From NCBI RefSeq assembly GCF_900114265.1, contig NZ_FPKV01000002.1, positions 682,001 to 746,000 of the forward strand: 64,000 nucleotides of DNA. The letters run 5' to 3'. Source of the stretch: Flaviramulus basaltis. GTDB lineage: Bacteria > Bacteroidota > Bacteroidia > Flavobacteriales > Flavobacteriaceae. The notes below the pieces were generated by a model, which saw only the letters and a list, made by a program, of their open reading frames with translations, ran no database searches and was not told the origin of the DNA. Shown piece after piece: positions 52,002 to 61,178 of this stretch. Both the position numbers and the translations under genes were made by a program. How positions within the stretch are numbered: the stretch's first letter is position 1; every line of letters begins with the position of its first letter.

Positions 52002-52832
52002 ATGAAAAGAATAATATATGCAACAGATTGTAGTGCAAATACATCTTCCGCATTGTGCTACGCCTATCGTTTCAGCTCAATTATGAAAGCAGATTTACAT
52101 GTTATACATGTTTATGATTTACCTCCAATTAACTTTTTAACTATTCATCCTAAAGAAATATTAAAAAACCGCGTGCTACAAGAAAAAAAAGAAATGATAA
52201 AAAAGTATTGTGAAATACATCTAAAAAATGAGTTTCGCAAAAAACCAATTACCATACATGCTATTGAAGGAGATTCAATTACTGATAGTATTCTTAATTT
52301 ATCTAACATAATATTACCCGATTTAGTTATTTTAGGCATGAAAGATCGTTATAGTACTAGAGGGTATTTTTCTAATAATATAGCGAATGATTTATTGAAT
52401 AAAATTGAAATCCCATTATTAATAGTACCTAATGGAGTTGGTTACAATAATCTTTCAACCATAGTTTATGCTACCGATTTTGAGACACAGGATATTCAAT
52501 CAATTAAAAAACTAGAAGAAATAGCTAAACCATTTTCTGCACTTATTGAAATTATACATGTTTTTGAAACAGACGAAGATTCTACACGCGAAAACATGGA
52601 AAAATTCAAATCTCTTATTTTAAAAAATGTTTCTTACCCAGAAATAACATTTAAAATAATTGCTTCAGGAAAAATTCAATCAGGACTATTAAGTATTTTG
52701 AAAAGAGAAAATGCTAATTTATTAGTTATGTTGGAACGTAAACATAATAATTTTTTTAATCTATTATCAGATAACGATTTAGTAAAAAAAATGGAAACTT
52801 CTGTTTCCATTCCAATACTTGCTTACACATAA
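52002..52832 (+). CDS. Universal stress protein, two-domain, divergent member
   Basis: UspA-family protein of 276 aa (MKRIIYATDCSANTSSALCY). Unlike the five minus-strand USPs it begins YATDCS rather than LPTDFS. Its loop, LGMKDRYSTRGYFSNNIAND, lacks the G-x2-G-x9-G-S/T pattern, so ATP binding is doubtful. The second domain (TIVYATDFETQDIQSIKKL) is about as well kept as the first. It closes the operator-controlled island on the right. Confidence 0.88.
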   Translation: MKRIIYATDCSANTSSALCYAYRFSSIMKADLHVIHVYDLPPINFLTIHPKEILKNRVLQEKKEMIKKYCEIHLKNEFRKKPITIHAIEGDSITDSILNLSNIILPDLVILGMKDRYSTRGYFSNNIANDLLNKIEIPLLIVPNGVGYNNLSTIVYATDFETQDIQSIKKLEEIAKPFSALIEIIHVFETDEDSTRENMEKFKSLILKNVSYPEITFKIIASGKIQSGLLSILKRENANLLVMLERKHNNFFNLLSDNDLVKKMETSVSIPILAYT

Positions 52833-53088
52833 AAGTCTAAAAAATTTAGTTTCAATAATTAATAACACTCTTTTTTAAGACTCTGCTCCCATTTCCATGC
52901 AAAAAATATTATTTTTTTTAGTCTGCTTTTCTCATTATTCAAAACAAGCAACACAACATCTTAGATATTGATTATTAAATAGTTAAATATTGTTAATGTT
53001 TTTTTTAAAGATAATAACTGATTTTATTGAGTTCATAAAAAAAAGACTCCTTCAATAAATTTGATTATAACAATTAAAAAAACATATT

Positions 53089-53622
53089 ATGAAAACTCTA
53101 AAAACAATCGTGGCAGCCTGCTTATTACTTATTACAGTTGGAGTAACTGCACAAAATGACAAAGACAAAAAAATAATGAAAGATGCAGAAAAAGCTAAAA
53201 CAACTCTTATGGCTAAAGATGCTGGACTAGATAAATTCTTCCAAAACTCATCAGGTTACGCTATTTTCCCAAATGTTGGAAAAGGCGGGCTAATTATTGG
53301 TGGTGCTAGTGGTAATGGTGTTCTTTATGAAAATGGAATCGCTACAGGAATGGCAAGTTTAAAAAAAATAAATATTGGTCTTCAAGCTGGAGGACAAGCA
53401 GTTATACAGGTTGTCTTTTTTGAAACTGATGATGCCTTGGCGAAATTCAAAGAAGGTAATTATGAATTTTCTGCTGAAGCCTCTGCTGTTATAGCTGATA
53501 AAGGAGCTTCTGAAGATGCCAATTATAATGATGGTGTAATCGTTTTTGCTCTACCAAAGGCCGGTTTAATGGCAGATGCATCTATTGGTGGACAAAAATT
53601 TGAATATGATGCATTTAAATAG
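53089..53622 (+). CDS. SYLF-domain lipid-binding protein (YSC84/Ysc84-like)
   Basis: Exported protein of 177 aa with signal peptide (IVAACLLLITVGVTAQ). The SYLF fold is clear: SSGYAIFPNVGKGGLIIGGASGNGVLYENG, IGLQAGGQAVIQVVFF, SAEASAVIADKG and AGLMADASIGGQKFEY. SYLF domains bind phosphoinositides in eukaryotes; the role in bacteria is unknown. A -7-like box TAAATTTG lies at 53056-53063 without an island operator at the right distance. A terminator follows. Confidence 0.9.
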   Translation: MKTLKTIVAACLLLITVGVTAQNDKDKKIMKDAEKAKTTLMAKDAGLDKFFQNSSGYAIFPNVGKGGLIIGGASGNGVLYENGIATGMASLKKINIGLQAGGQAVIQVVFFETDDALAKFKEGNYEFSAEASAVIADKGASEDANYNDGVIVFALPKAGLMADASIGGQKFEYDAFK

Positions 53623-53646
53623 TATTCAAAAAAAAATTAAATTTGA

Positions 53647-53676
53647 GGAAGGTTGGCAATTTGTCAACCTTTTTTA
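53647..53676 (+). terminator. Terminator after the SYLF gene
   Basis: AAGGTTG pairs with CAACCTT across a nine-base loop, followed by T6. Confidence 0.75.
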
Positions 53677-53716
53677 TATTAAAACTAATAAATAAATATT
53701 TCAAACATATTTTCAT

Positions 53717-53748
53717 TAAAAAAAACCCCTAATTATATAATTAGGGGT
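53717..53748 (-). terminator. Terminator after csbD
   Basis: A perfect 24-bp palindrome, ACCCCTAATTA-TA-TAATTAGGGGT (53725-53748), gives a stem followed on the minus strand by T8. Confidence 0.8.
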
Positions 53749-53787
53749 CCTGGATAAATTAATTAACATTTATTAATTAATCGAGGG

Positions 53788-53973
53788 TTACCATTCTGAA
53801 ATTTCCTTTTCTAACTCTTCTTTTTTCTTTCCAGTTTTTTCTTGAAGTTTACCCAACATTTCGTCAAATTTACCTTCAGAATATGTTAAATCATTATCAG
53901 TAATGTTACCATATTTCTGTTTGAATTTGCCTTTAACCTGTTTCCATTTACCTTCCAATTGTTCTCTGTTCAT
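53788..53973 (-). CDS. CsbD-family stress protein
   Basis: Small hydrophilic protein of 61 aa (MNREQLEGKWKQVKGKFKQKYG, then SEGKFDEMLGKLQEKTG), a full CsbD domain. Family members are induced by general stress (sigma-B in Bacillus); the molecular role is unknown. It is monocistronic with its own terminator, and has no island operator upstream. Confidence 0.92.
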   Translation of the reverse strand: MNREQLEGKWKQVKGKFKQKYGNITDNDLTYSEGKFDEMLGKLQEKTGKKKEELEKEISEW

Positions 53974-54193
53974 AATTTTAAATTTTAATTAAACAATTTT
54001 GTCTTTTTAATTCTAACACTAAATTATTTAAACAGTTACAACTAGATTAACTCAAAAAAACTATTTATTAATGCAATAAATAATAGTCTAAACTATGTTA
54101 ATAAAGTTAATATTTTTTTCAATTAAGTTAAGTAACTCTCTTTTTTATATGAATATTTATTTCCAATTAAATAGAAACATAAAAACATATATT

Positions 54194-54433
54194 ATGGACA
54201 TTCCAAGTATAAAAAACGACGAGCAATACGAAGCCCTTAGAGACAAGGGTTATAGCAAACAAAAGGCTGCAAGAATAGCCAATACACCAGATTCTGGCAA
54301 AAAAGGTGGTAAAGCAAAACCTTATGAAAAGCGTACAAAAGCCAATCTATACGAACAAGCCAAAGAAATAGGTATTAAAGGGAGATCTAAAATGACTAAA
54401 TCAGAACTTATTTATGCTTTACGTAATAACTAA
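54194..54433 (+). CDS. Small Rho-N/SAP-like protein
   Basis: Basic protein of 79 aa from ATG 54194 (MDIPSIKNDEQYEALRDKGY); the ATG at 54095 adds 33 residues without family character. The C-terminal half (LYEQAKEIGIKGRSKMTKSELIYALR) matches the Rho-termination-factor N-terminal/SAP-like helix-extended-helix fold, and the first half (GYSKQKAARIANTPDSGKKGG) is typical of small stress-linked bacterial proteins with that fold. Nucleic-acid binding is likely. Confidence 0.8.
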   Translation: MDIPSIKNDEQYEALRDKGYSKQKAARIANTPDSGKKGGKAKPYEKRTKANLYEQAKEIGIKGRSKMTKSELIYALRNN

Positions 54434-54463
54434 ATTTTCAATGCACTTTTTAGACAATAAATT

Positions 54464-55480
54464 ATGATAAATGCCAAAATAATACGTCAAATTTTTGTTC
54501 TTGTATTAATAATTTCAATTGGAGTTTTAATCTTCAAAGAAATGCTTCCCTATTTTTCAGGTATTTTAGGTGCTATCACCTTGTATGTATTACTAAAAAA
54601 AATGATGACTAAACTCGTAAATAAAGGTTGGCATCCAAATTTAGCTGCGGGTTTCTTGATGCTATTATCTTTTGTCATGATTTTACTTCCAACTATTGGT
54701 CTTATATGGATGTTGGGAAATAAAATTGGTGAGTTTGTTAATAATTCCGAAAAGGTAGTAACCGCTTTTAAAACTCAATTAAGTAATCTTGAAAATCGTT
54801 TTGATTATGATTTTACTTCACAAATAGATGTATCAGCTGTTTCTGGTTGGTTATCAGAAAATCTTCAAGGTTTTGCAGGAGGTACTTTTACTACTTTCAT
54901 AGCTATATCCATTATGTATTTTTTGCTTTTTTATATGTTAACAAACCGTAAAGAACTTCGTGAATCATTATTTGAATATATACCTATAAGTCAAGAAAAT
55001 TTAAAAATTATTGGCAAGAAAACACGAGAAATGGTTCGTGCTAATGCTTTGGGCATTCCTTTAGTTGCAATTGCACAAGGAATTGTTGCTCTTATAGGGT
55101 TCTTGATTTTTGGTATAGAAAATCCTTTTTTTTGGATGGTAATTGTTACAATCGGTTCTATGATTCCTTTTGTTGGTAGTCTGCTAGGAATTATACCTGT
55201 ATTTATATTAACCTTATCGAGTGACAGCACCTTTCAAGCATGGGGTATTTTAGTATATGGAATTATTATTGTTGGGGCTACAGATAATATTATTAGATTA
55301 TTTGTTCTTAAAAAACTAGATAATGTACATCCATTAATTACTCTTATTGGGGTTATAATAGGTATTCCTTTATTTGGGTTTATAGGGTTAATTTTCGGGC
55401 CTTTACTAATTAGTTTACTCTTAATAATTATTAGAATTTATAAAACGGAATATGGTAAAGAGTCAGGAGAAACGCTCTAA
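54464..55480 (+). CDS. AI-2E family transporter (YdiK/PerM-type permease)
   Basis: Inner-membrane protein of 338 aa with about eight helices. Typical elements: the N-terminal pair of helices, KKMMTKLVNKGWHPNLAAGFLM, a periplasmic coil (about 95-130), and the C-terminal signature VTIGSMIPFVGSLLGIIPVF with IIVGATDNIIRLFVLKK. Members include AI-2 exporters and Na/H antiporters, so the substrate is open. It begins 30 bases after the small Rho-N-like gene. Confidence 0.9.
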   Translation: MINAKIIRQIFVLVLIISIGVLIFKEMLPYFSGILGAITLYVLLKKMMTKLVNKGWHPNLAAGFLMLLSFVMILLPTIGLIWMLGNKIGEFVNNSEKVVTAFKTQLSNLENRFDYDFTSQIDVSAVSGWLSENLQGFAGGTFTTFIAISIMYFLLFYMLTNRKELRESLFEYIPISQENLKIIGKKTREMVRANALGIPLVAIAQGIVALIGFLIFGIENPFFWMVIVTIGSMIPFVGSLLGIIPVFILTLSSDSTFQAWGILVYGIIIVGATDNIIRLFVLKKLDNVHPLITLIGVIIGIPLFGFIGLIFGPLLISLLLIIIRIYKTEYGKESGETL

Positions 55481-55654
55481 AAAAATATTCAGTATTATTT
55501 TAAAGTGCTGTTGTTTTAGTTTTTTTGAATCAATGTTTTTATGGATAAAGTCAATCGTTATTTATGTAAAGAAGTAATTTGTATCAAAAAAAAACAACTA
55601 CAAAATGCTAATAAATTCAAAATGTATTAGTTAAATTAAAAATAATGAAGACCT

Positions 55655-56275
55655 ATGAATCAAGGAGAACAAATAAGATTAGAAAATATTGCGGATACTG
55701 AAACCGAAATATTTGCGCTTTTAAAACAAAGATATAGTCCAAGAATTTTTAAAAAAAAGAAAATTGAAAAAGGTCATTTAAAACAGCTTTTTGAAGCTAT
55801 TAGATGGTCTGCAAGTTCAAATAACATACAACCCTGGCGTTTTATTTATGCTGAAAAAGATACAGATGCATATAAATCTATTTTTAATTGCTTAAGCGAT
55901 TTCAATAAAAAGTGGGCAAATAATGCTCCTCTTTTAATGTTAACAGCTTACAAGGAAAACACAGATGATGGAAAACAAAATTTTCATGCTTTACATGATT
56001 TAGGTCTCTGTTTAGGAAGCATGACGGTTCAAGCACAATACATGGGTATTGGCTTACATCATATGGCTGGCGTAGACTGGAAAGGTGCTCAAAATGTTTT
56101 TGAAGTGCCTGATGGGTTTCATGTAACAACAGCTATTGCGGTAGGTTATTACGGTGGCATTTTGGATGATTTATCAAAAGATTTACAAGAACAAGAAACA
56201 GCAAAACGAGAAAGAATGCCATATGAACATTTTGCCTACAAAGAAGTATGGAATAAAGAAAATAAAAAATTATGA
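55655..56275 (+). CDS. Nitroreductase-family flavoprotein
   Basis: FMN-dependent oxidoreductase of 206 aa. The FMN-binding N-terminal RYSPRIFKKKKIEKGHL with WSASSNNIQPWRFIYA, and ALHDLGLCLGSMTVQAQYMG with a C-terminal VGYYGG, fit the family. It reduces nitro compounds, quinones or similar acceptors using NAD(P)H. Its stop overlaps the ATG of the next NAD(P)-binding gene (ATGA), so the two probably form a redox pair. Confidence 0.9.
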   Translation: MNQGEQIRLENIADTETEIFALLKQRYSPRIFKKKKIEKGHLKQLFEAIRWSASSNNIQPWRFIYAEKDTDAYKSIFNCLSDFNKKWANNAPLLMLTAYKENTDDGKQNFHALHDLGLCLGSMTVQAQYMGIGLHHMAGVDWKGAQNVFEVPDGFHVTTAIAVGYYGGILDDLSKDLQEQETAKRERMPYEHFAYKEVWNKENKKL

Positions 56276-56913
56276 AAATAGGAATTATAGGAAGTGGAAA
56301 AATAGGAGGCAATTTAGGAAAACTTTGGGCTAAAGCTGGACATAAAGTATTGTTTAGTTCTAGACACCCAGAGAAGCTAAGTAAATTAGTTAAAGAAGCT
56401 GGAGAAAACACAAAAGCATTAAGTATCTCAGATACATTTAAGGAAAATGCAGATGTATACCTATTATCAATGCCATTTAAAGCAATTGATGAAATATCAG
56501 AACTTTATGCAGATGATTACAGTAATACAATTATAATAGATGCAACTAATCCATATCCAGAAAGGGATGGAGACCTAGCTAAGAATGTTAGAGATGCAAA
56601 TTATAATGCTTCAGAATACACAGCAATGAAATTTGGAACAGCTAAAACTATAAAAGCTTTCAACACCATAAAAGCAGAACATTTACAAAACAATGCGTTT
56701 CGAACTAGTAATAAATTAACAATTCCTTATGCAACACAAGATTTAGACAGTATGGAAATTGGTAAACAACTTATAGAAGACATAGGTTTTGATGCTTTAT
56801 ATATTGGCAACCTAAGTGATACCAATATTATGGATCCAGATAAAGCAATTTATGGAAAGTCTTTAAAACGCAATAATTTAAAAGAATTAGTAGATTCAAT
56901 TAGAAGATATTAA
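56272..56913 (+). CDS. NADPH-dependent F420 reductase-like / NAD(P)-binding protein
   Basis: Rossmann-fold protein of 213 aa with MKIGIIGSGKIGGNLGKLWAKAGH (GxGxxG) and the NADP-favouring FSSRHPEKL. IIIDATNPYPERDGD and VKAFNTIKAEHLQ-like segments match the F420-reductase/ProC-like dehydrogenase family. Flavobacteria lack F420, so it probably reduces another substrate. It is translationally coupled to the nitroreductase gene. Confidence 0.88.
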   Translation: MKIGIIGSGKIGGNLGKLWAKAGHKVLFSSRHPEKLSKLVKEAGENTKALSISDTFKENADVYLLSMPFKAIDEISELYADDYSNTIIIDATNPYPERDGDLAKNVRDANYNASEYTAMKFGTAKTIKAFNTIKAEHLQNNAFRTSNKLTIPYATQDLDSMEIGKQLIEDIGFDALYIGNLSDTNIMDPDKAIYGKSLKRNNLKELVDSIRRY

Positions 56914-56993
56914 GCGAGTAAGGAATTTTATTTCTCATTTAACTATCTATTAATAATTAAAAACAAAAGATATAAATCATTAAAAATAAGACC

Positions 56994-57335
56994 ATGGAAG
57001 ACGAATTAGCAAAACACGAAAAGGATTATATAAGAATTTATGAAAAACAGGGGTATGTTTCTAACTTCCACTTTGAAAATGAAAAACTAATAAATAGTGA
57101 AACTAAAAATAAATACTTACCTGAAGATATTAGAATAGTTGCACAACATAGGTATGAAGGCATGAGTAATCCTTCAGATATGTCGATACTATACGTAATT
57201 GAAACTAATCAAAATGAAAAAGGCACTTTTTTATTGGGATATGGACCAAGTGCAGATTTTAATACAGCAGAATTCTTCAAAAAAATACCTAAATCAAATA
57301 TTTCTAATGATAAAAATATCAATCAAAATAGCTAA
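56994..57335 (+). CDS. Conserved small Bacteroidota protein
   Basis: Protein of 113 aa, soluble. YIRIYEKQGYVSNFHFENEKL, IRIVAQHRYEGMSNPSDMSILYVIE and KGTFLLGYGPSAD match a short family common in Bacteroidota, sometimes mislabelled as phosphoribosylpyrophosphate synthetase. It has no catalytic signature of that enzyme. It is monocistronic and is followed by a long terminator. Function unknown. Confidence 0.75.
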   Translation: MEDELAKHEKDYIRIYEKQGYVSNFHFENEKLINSETKNKYLPEDIRIVAQHRYEGMSNPSDMSILYVIETNQNEKGTFLLGYGPSADFNTAEFFKKIPKSNISNDKNINQNS

Positions 57336-57366
57336 AATTAACTAAGTTAAGCCTTAGTAAAATGTC

Positions 57367-57420
57367 AATAATCTCATCTTACTTTTCATTTTAATAAAAA
57401 GTAAGATGAGATTATTTATT
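57367..57420 (+). terminator. Long-stem terminator
   Basis: A perfect 20-bp stem (57367-57386 with 57397-57416) with a ten-base loop is followed by a weak TATT tail. The stem is unusually long for a simple terminator, and may also stop transcripts from the opposite strand. Confidence 0.65.
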
Positions 57421-57555
57421 AGATGTTTTGGTTTTTTAAATTCAAAATAAAGATTCTTGTATTTCACTTAATTTAAAAGAATAAAATTATTTTTTTATAG
57501 AATAATTCTTATATATTACATATATATATTTAATCTCATAAAAGTCTTGATTTAA

Positions 57556-58116
57556 ATGATCCTATTTGTGAAATATAATTTAAATTTAATGTGCAAGACT
57601 TTTTTAAAAGAACATCTTGACGCTTTAGACATCTCATATACACTAACAGGTGTTGGAGAGGTTTATATTAAAGAAAAATTGTCGCAAGAAAAGAAAAAAA
57701 AATTGTCAGATTCTTTAAAGAAATATGGCATAGAAATTTTAACAAACCAGAAATTAACTTTAGTTGAACGCATTAAAAATGCTATTGATGAAATGTTAAA
57801 AGATAACGAAAATAAACCCTTAAAACTTTCAACATATTTATCTGATACTTTAAATTATTCTTATACTCATTTATCGTCTATTTTTTCAGAAAGCACTTAT
57901 ACATCTATTGAAAATTATACAATTCTTAGAAAAGTAGATTTAGTAAAAGATTATTTGTGCAATACCAATTTAACTTTAACTGAAATTGCTTTTAAATTAA
58001 ATTATAGTAGCGTCGCTCATTTATCTGGGCAATTTAAAAAAACAACTGGGCTTACTCCTAGCTCCTTTCAAAATATTATGAAAAAGAAGAAAAACTTAAT
58101 TCCTAACATCAAATAA
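57556..58116 (+). CDS. AraC-family regulator with degenerate HMA-like N-terminus
   Basis: Regulator of 186 aa. The C-terminal AraC HTH pair spans about 85-180 (LKLSTYLSDTLNYSYTHLSSIFS and LTLTEIAFKLNYSSVAHLSGQFKKTTGLTPSSFQ). The N-terminal 65 residues resemble the HMA-like fold seen in this flavobacterial family (VKYNLNLMCKTFLKEHLDAL), but the CxxC pair is reduced to a single cysteine. I keep ATG 57556 because it includes the whole first strand. The receiver and kinase genes follow at 14 and 6 bp, so it is probably one operon. Confidence 0.85.
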   Translation: MILFVKYNLNLMCKTFLKEHLDALDISYTLTGVGEVYIKEKLSQEKKKKLSDSLKKYGIEILTNQKLTLVERIKNAIDEMLKDNENKPLKLSTYLSDTLNYSYTHLSSIFSESTYTSIENYTILRKVDLVKDYLCNTNLTLTEIAFKLNYSSVAHLSGQFKKTTGLTPSSFQNIMKKKKNLIPNIK

Positions 58117-58130
58117 AATAATATAAAAAT

Positions 58131-58577
58131 ATGACTAATAAACTGTTGAATATTGTTTTAGCTGATGATGATGAAGATGATAGAATGCTATTTAAGGAAG
58201 CCATAGACGAAATTAATATTCGAACAAAATTATCGATTTTTAATCACGGTCAACAACTCATGGATTATCTTACATTACCCAATATTATTCTTCCAAATCT
58301 TATATTTTTAGATCTTAATATGCCTATAAAAAATGGCACACAATGTTTAATTGAAATACGAAGTAATCCTATGCTACAAGATTTATGTGTGGCCATATAT
58401 TCAACATCCTCATCAGAAAGAGATATTGAAGAAACTTTTTTAAATGGGGCAAATATTTATGTAAATAAGCCCACTAACTTTAGTAAATTGCGAGAAGTGG
58501 TAGAGAAAGTTCTACAACTAAATTGGCAGTATCACACTTCCAATTTGAATAAAGATACCTTTCTCTTCCGTATCTAA
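58131..58577 (+). CDS. Single-domain response regulator
   Basis: CheY/Rcp1-like receiver of 148 aa without output domain. Acidic pocket DDDEDD at 12-17, phospho-acceptor D61 in LIFLDLNMPIKNG, switch S/T in IYSTSSS and the conserved K in YVNKPTNF. The DEDD insertion and NMPxKNG are typical of Rcp1-type receivers that pair with phytochrome-like or PAS kinases. The kinase begins 6 bases downstream. Confidence 0.93.
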   Translation: MTNKLLNIVLADDDEDDRMLFKEAIDEINIRTKLSIFNHGQQLMDYLTLPNIILPNLIFLDLNMPIKNGTQCLIEIRSNPMLQDLCVAIYSTSSSERDIEETFLNGANIYVNKPTNFSKLREVVEKVLQLNWQYHTSNLNKDTFLFRI

Positions 58578-58583
58578 ATTATT

Positions 58584-61178
58584 ATGGAATTTAAACGTGT
58601 TCATACCTCTTCAAAGAAGTATATCATATTATTGGTTGCTGCTATTGTCTTGCTTTTATTTACAGCAACTATAGCATACAGGCAGATTATGCGTATGCAG
58701 AAATCTGCAGAAATGATAACACACACGCTAGAAGTTTATAATGCCATAGGTAATCTTTCATACCATTATTCTCAAGCTGATTCTGAAGAATTTAGAGAAA
58801 TGTTATTAAAGAAAGGTAATTCTAGCGTTGCTTTTGAAAAATACAAATTAGAAGGAAAGGCCATAATGGATAGCCTAAATATTTTGACCATTGATAATCC
58901 TTTACAACAATTACGTTTAAAACCATTAAAGGGTTTATTAAAAAAATTATATAGTGAACTCCTTGTTTTAGATGCAATTGTCCCGGAAAAAGATCAAGAC
59001 TCTTTTGAACTTAGCGAATCACATAAATCAAAAATAAACGCCACTTTAAATAATATTCTTATCCTTAGGAATAAAATGCTTTTAGAAGAAAAAGGCTTGT
59101 TACAAGAAAGAAAAGCAAATTATGCTTCACATAAATTTCTAGCCCCTTTAACATCATTATTACTTGGCTTTTTCGCACTATTTATATTTGTTCTTTCATT
59201 TATAAAAATATACCAGAATAAACGAAGAATTCGAGAATCTGAAGCATTTTTAAGAAACATACTAGCAACTACAGATAACATTATAAATTATTACGAACCA
59301 ATTTTTGATAGCGATAATAAAATAATAGATTTCAATATTGTGTATGCAAACGACTGTAATCGTGATTATTTAGGGCTTGAACCAAATGATATTATGGGAA
59401 AATCAGTATCAAAAACATTTCCTTTTCTTTTGGCTAATGGTAAATTAGAAGAATTACTAAAATGCTATAATGAAAAAACAAAAGTTATTTTTGATAGACA
59501 AGTAACTGTAGAAGATAAAAAAATGTGGTTTCATTCCTTTGCAACTCCATTAGGTGAAGGTGTTTTACAAACTACCCGAAACTCAACTATAGAAGAAGAA
59601 GCCAAAAGAGTACAGTTAGCATTTAAAAAACGATTAGAAAACCAAAATTTAGAATTACTCGATAACCGTGCTTTTTTGGGAAATATTTTTAAAAGCATTT
59701 CACATGTAGTCATGCATTTTAAGAGTATTAGAGGAGAAGATGGGAAAATTATTGATTTCGAGATACTATTTGTTAACGACCGAGTTAATCCTGTTACAGG
59801 AGATTTTCCAAAGGAAATAAAAAACAAAAAAACATCTAAGGTGTACCCTGAAATATTTGAATCGGGAGTTTTTGAATATTTGGTAGATGTTATAGAAAAT
59901 GATAAAACTTTAGAATATGAAATTCCTTATTATGAAAATGGTTTAGAGCGATGGTTTCATTCTACAGCTATTAAACTAAATAACGGGGTTACTATAACAA
60001 CCAGAGAAATAACTGAAGAAAAGAAAAAAGCACATCAATTATTAAAATTAAACGAAGACCTCATTATTCAGAATTCCATTTTAACAGATGCCGAACGTAT
60101 TGCAGAAATAGGTAGTTTTCTTTGGTTTATGGATACTAATACTTCTGAAGTTTCAGATAATTTATATCGTATGTTAGGTTATGAACCAAATGGTTTTGAG
60201 CCTTCTCTCATAAAATTTAAAGACTTTATACATCCTGAGGATATTGATCTTTTTGAAAAAAATTCAAATGAGTCTATTAAAACTTTAAAAACTAATGAGT
60301 ACATCTATCGTATTATAACCAAACAAGGAAAAGTAAAGCATTTTAAAACTAACGGAAAATTTATAAACGAAAATAACAAAACCTTTATGATTGTTGTGGC
60401 ACAAGATGTAACCCACACAATAGAAGCAGAGAAAGAGTTACTAAAAAGTAATCTAGAATTAAAATATACCAATGCCGAATTAGAATCTTTTAATCGTGTT
60501 GCTAGTCATGATTTACAAGAACCTTTACGAAAGATACAGCTGTTTATTTCACGAATAGAAGATAGCGAGGGCAAACAACTTTCTAGTAAGAGTAGCGAAT
60601 ATTTTGAAAAAGTAACAAATGCGGTAAAGCGCATGCAATCTCTCATTCAAAATTTATTAGCCTATTCAAGAATAGACAGTAGTAAAAAAGATTTTGAAAA
60701 AGTTGATTTAAATAACGTACTAGATAAGGTAAGAGAAGATTTAACAACCCGTATTAAAGATGCAGAAGCAGAAATATTAGCAGATAAACTTCCAAAAATC
60801 AAAGGTGTTATTTTTCAAATGGAACAATTATTTACCAACTTAATTTCTAATGCTTTAAAATTCACAGACACAAATAAAACACCTAAAATTCATATAAAGT
60901 ATGAACAAGTTCATGCATCTAAAATGCCAGAAGACATTCTAAAATCTACCAAATACTATCATAAAATTTCTTTTATAGACAATGGTATTGGTTTTGACTC
61001 TGAACATGCCGAAAAAATTTTCGAAGTATTCCAAAGACTCCACCAAAAAACAGAATATTCTGGAACAGGTATTGGTTTAGCAATATGTAAAAAAATTGCA
61101 GAAAATCATAATGGCTATATTCTAGCTGATGGAACTGCTGGTGTTGGTGCAGAATTCATTATTTATCTACCCGCTTAA
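58584..61178 (+). CDS. Multi-PAS membrane sensor histidine kinase
   Basis: Kinase of 864 aa. Two membrane helices (about 14-34 and 190-212) enclose a CHASE3-like periplasmic helical domain. Three PAS modules follow (about 225-345, 365-485 and 500-620; the last has NLYRMLGYEPNGFEPS and FIHPEDI). HisKA has H642 in VASHDLQEPLRKIQ, and HATPase_c has LISNALKFTD, DNGIGFD and GTGIGLAICKKI. It probably passes phosphate to the receiver encoded just upstream. The signal is unknown. Confidence 0.93.
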   Translation: MEFKRVHTSSKKYIILLVAAIVLLLFTATIAYRQIMRMQKSAEMITHTLEVYNAIGNLSYHYSQADSEEFREMLLKKGNSSVAFEKYKLEGKAIMDSLNILTIDNPLQQLRLKPLKGLLKKLYSELLVLDAIVPEKDQDSFELSESHKSKINATLNNILILRNKMLLEEKGLLQERKANYASHKFLAPLTSLLLGFFALFIFVLSFIKIYQNKRRIRESEAFLRNILATTDNIINYYEPIFDSDNKIIDFNIVYANDCNRDYLGLEPNDIMGKSVSKTFPFLLANGKLEELLKCYNEKTKVIFDRQVTVEDKKMWFHSFATPLGEGVLQTTRNSTIEEEAKRVQLAFKKRLENQNLELLDNRAFLGNIFKSISHVVMHFKSIRGEDGKIIDFEILFVNDRVNPVTGDFPKEIKNKKTSKVYPEIFESGVFEYLVDVIENDKTLEYEIPYYENGLERWFHSTAIKLNNGVTITTREITEEKKKAHQLLKLNEDLIIQNSILTDAERIAEIGSFLWFMDTNTSEVSDNLYRMLGYEPNGFEPSLIKFKDFIHPEDIDLFEKNSNESIKTLKTNEYIYRIITKQGKVKHFKTNGKFINENNKTFMIVVAQDVTHTIEAEKELLKSNLELKYTNAELESFNRVASHDLQEPLRKIQLFISRIEDSEGKQLSSKSSEYFEKVTNAVKRMQSLIQNLLAYSRIDSSKKDFEKVDLNNVLDKVREDLTTRIKDAEAEILADKLPKIKGVIFQMEQLFTNLISNALKFTDTNKTPKIHIKYEQVHASKMPEDILKSTKYYHKISFIDNGIGFDSEHAEKIFEVFQRLHQKTEYSGTGIGLAICKKIAENHNGYILADGTAGVGAEFIIYLPA

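Noticed and set aside
53019-53063. Island promoter before the SYLF gene
   Set aside because: TAAATTTG is present, but the 12 bases at the required distance (53021-53032) are not a TGA/TCA dyad.
56994-57335. Phosphoribosylpyrophosphate synthetase
   Set aside because: The protein is 113 aa and has no PRPP-synthetase motif; the name is a database label for this small family.
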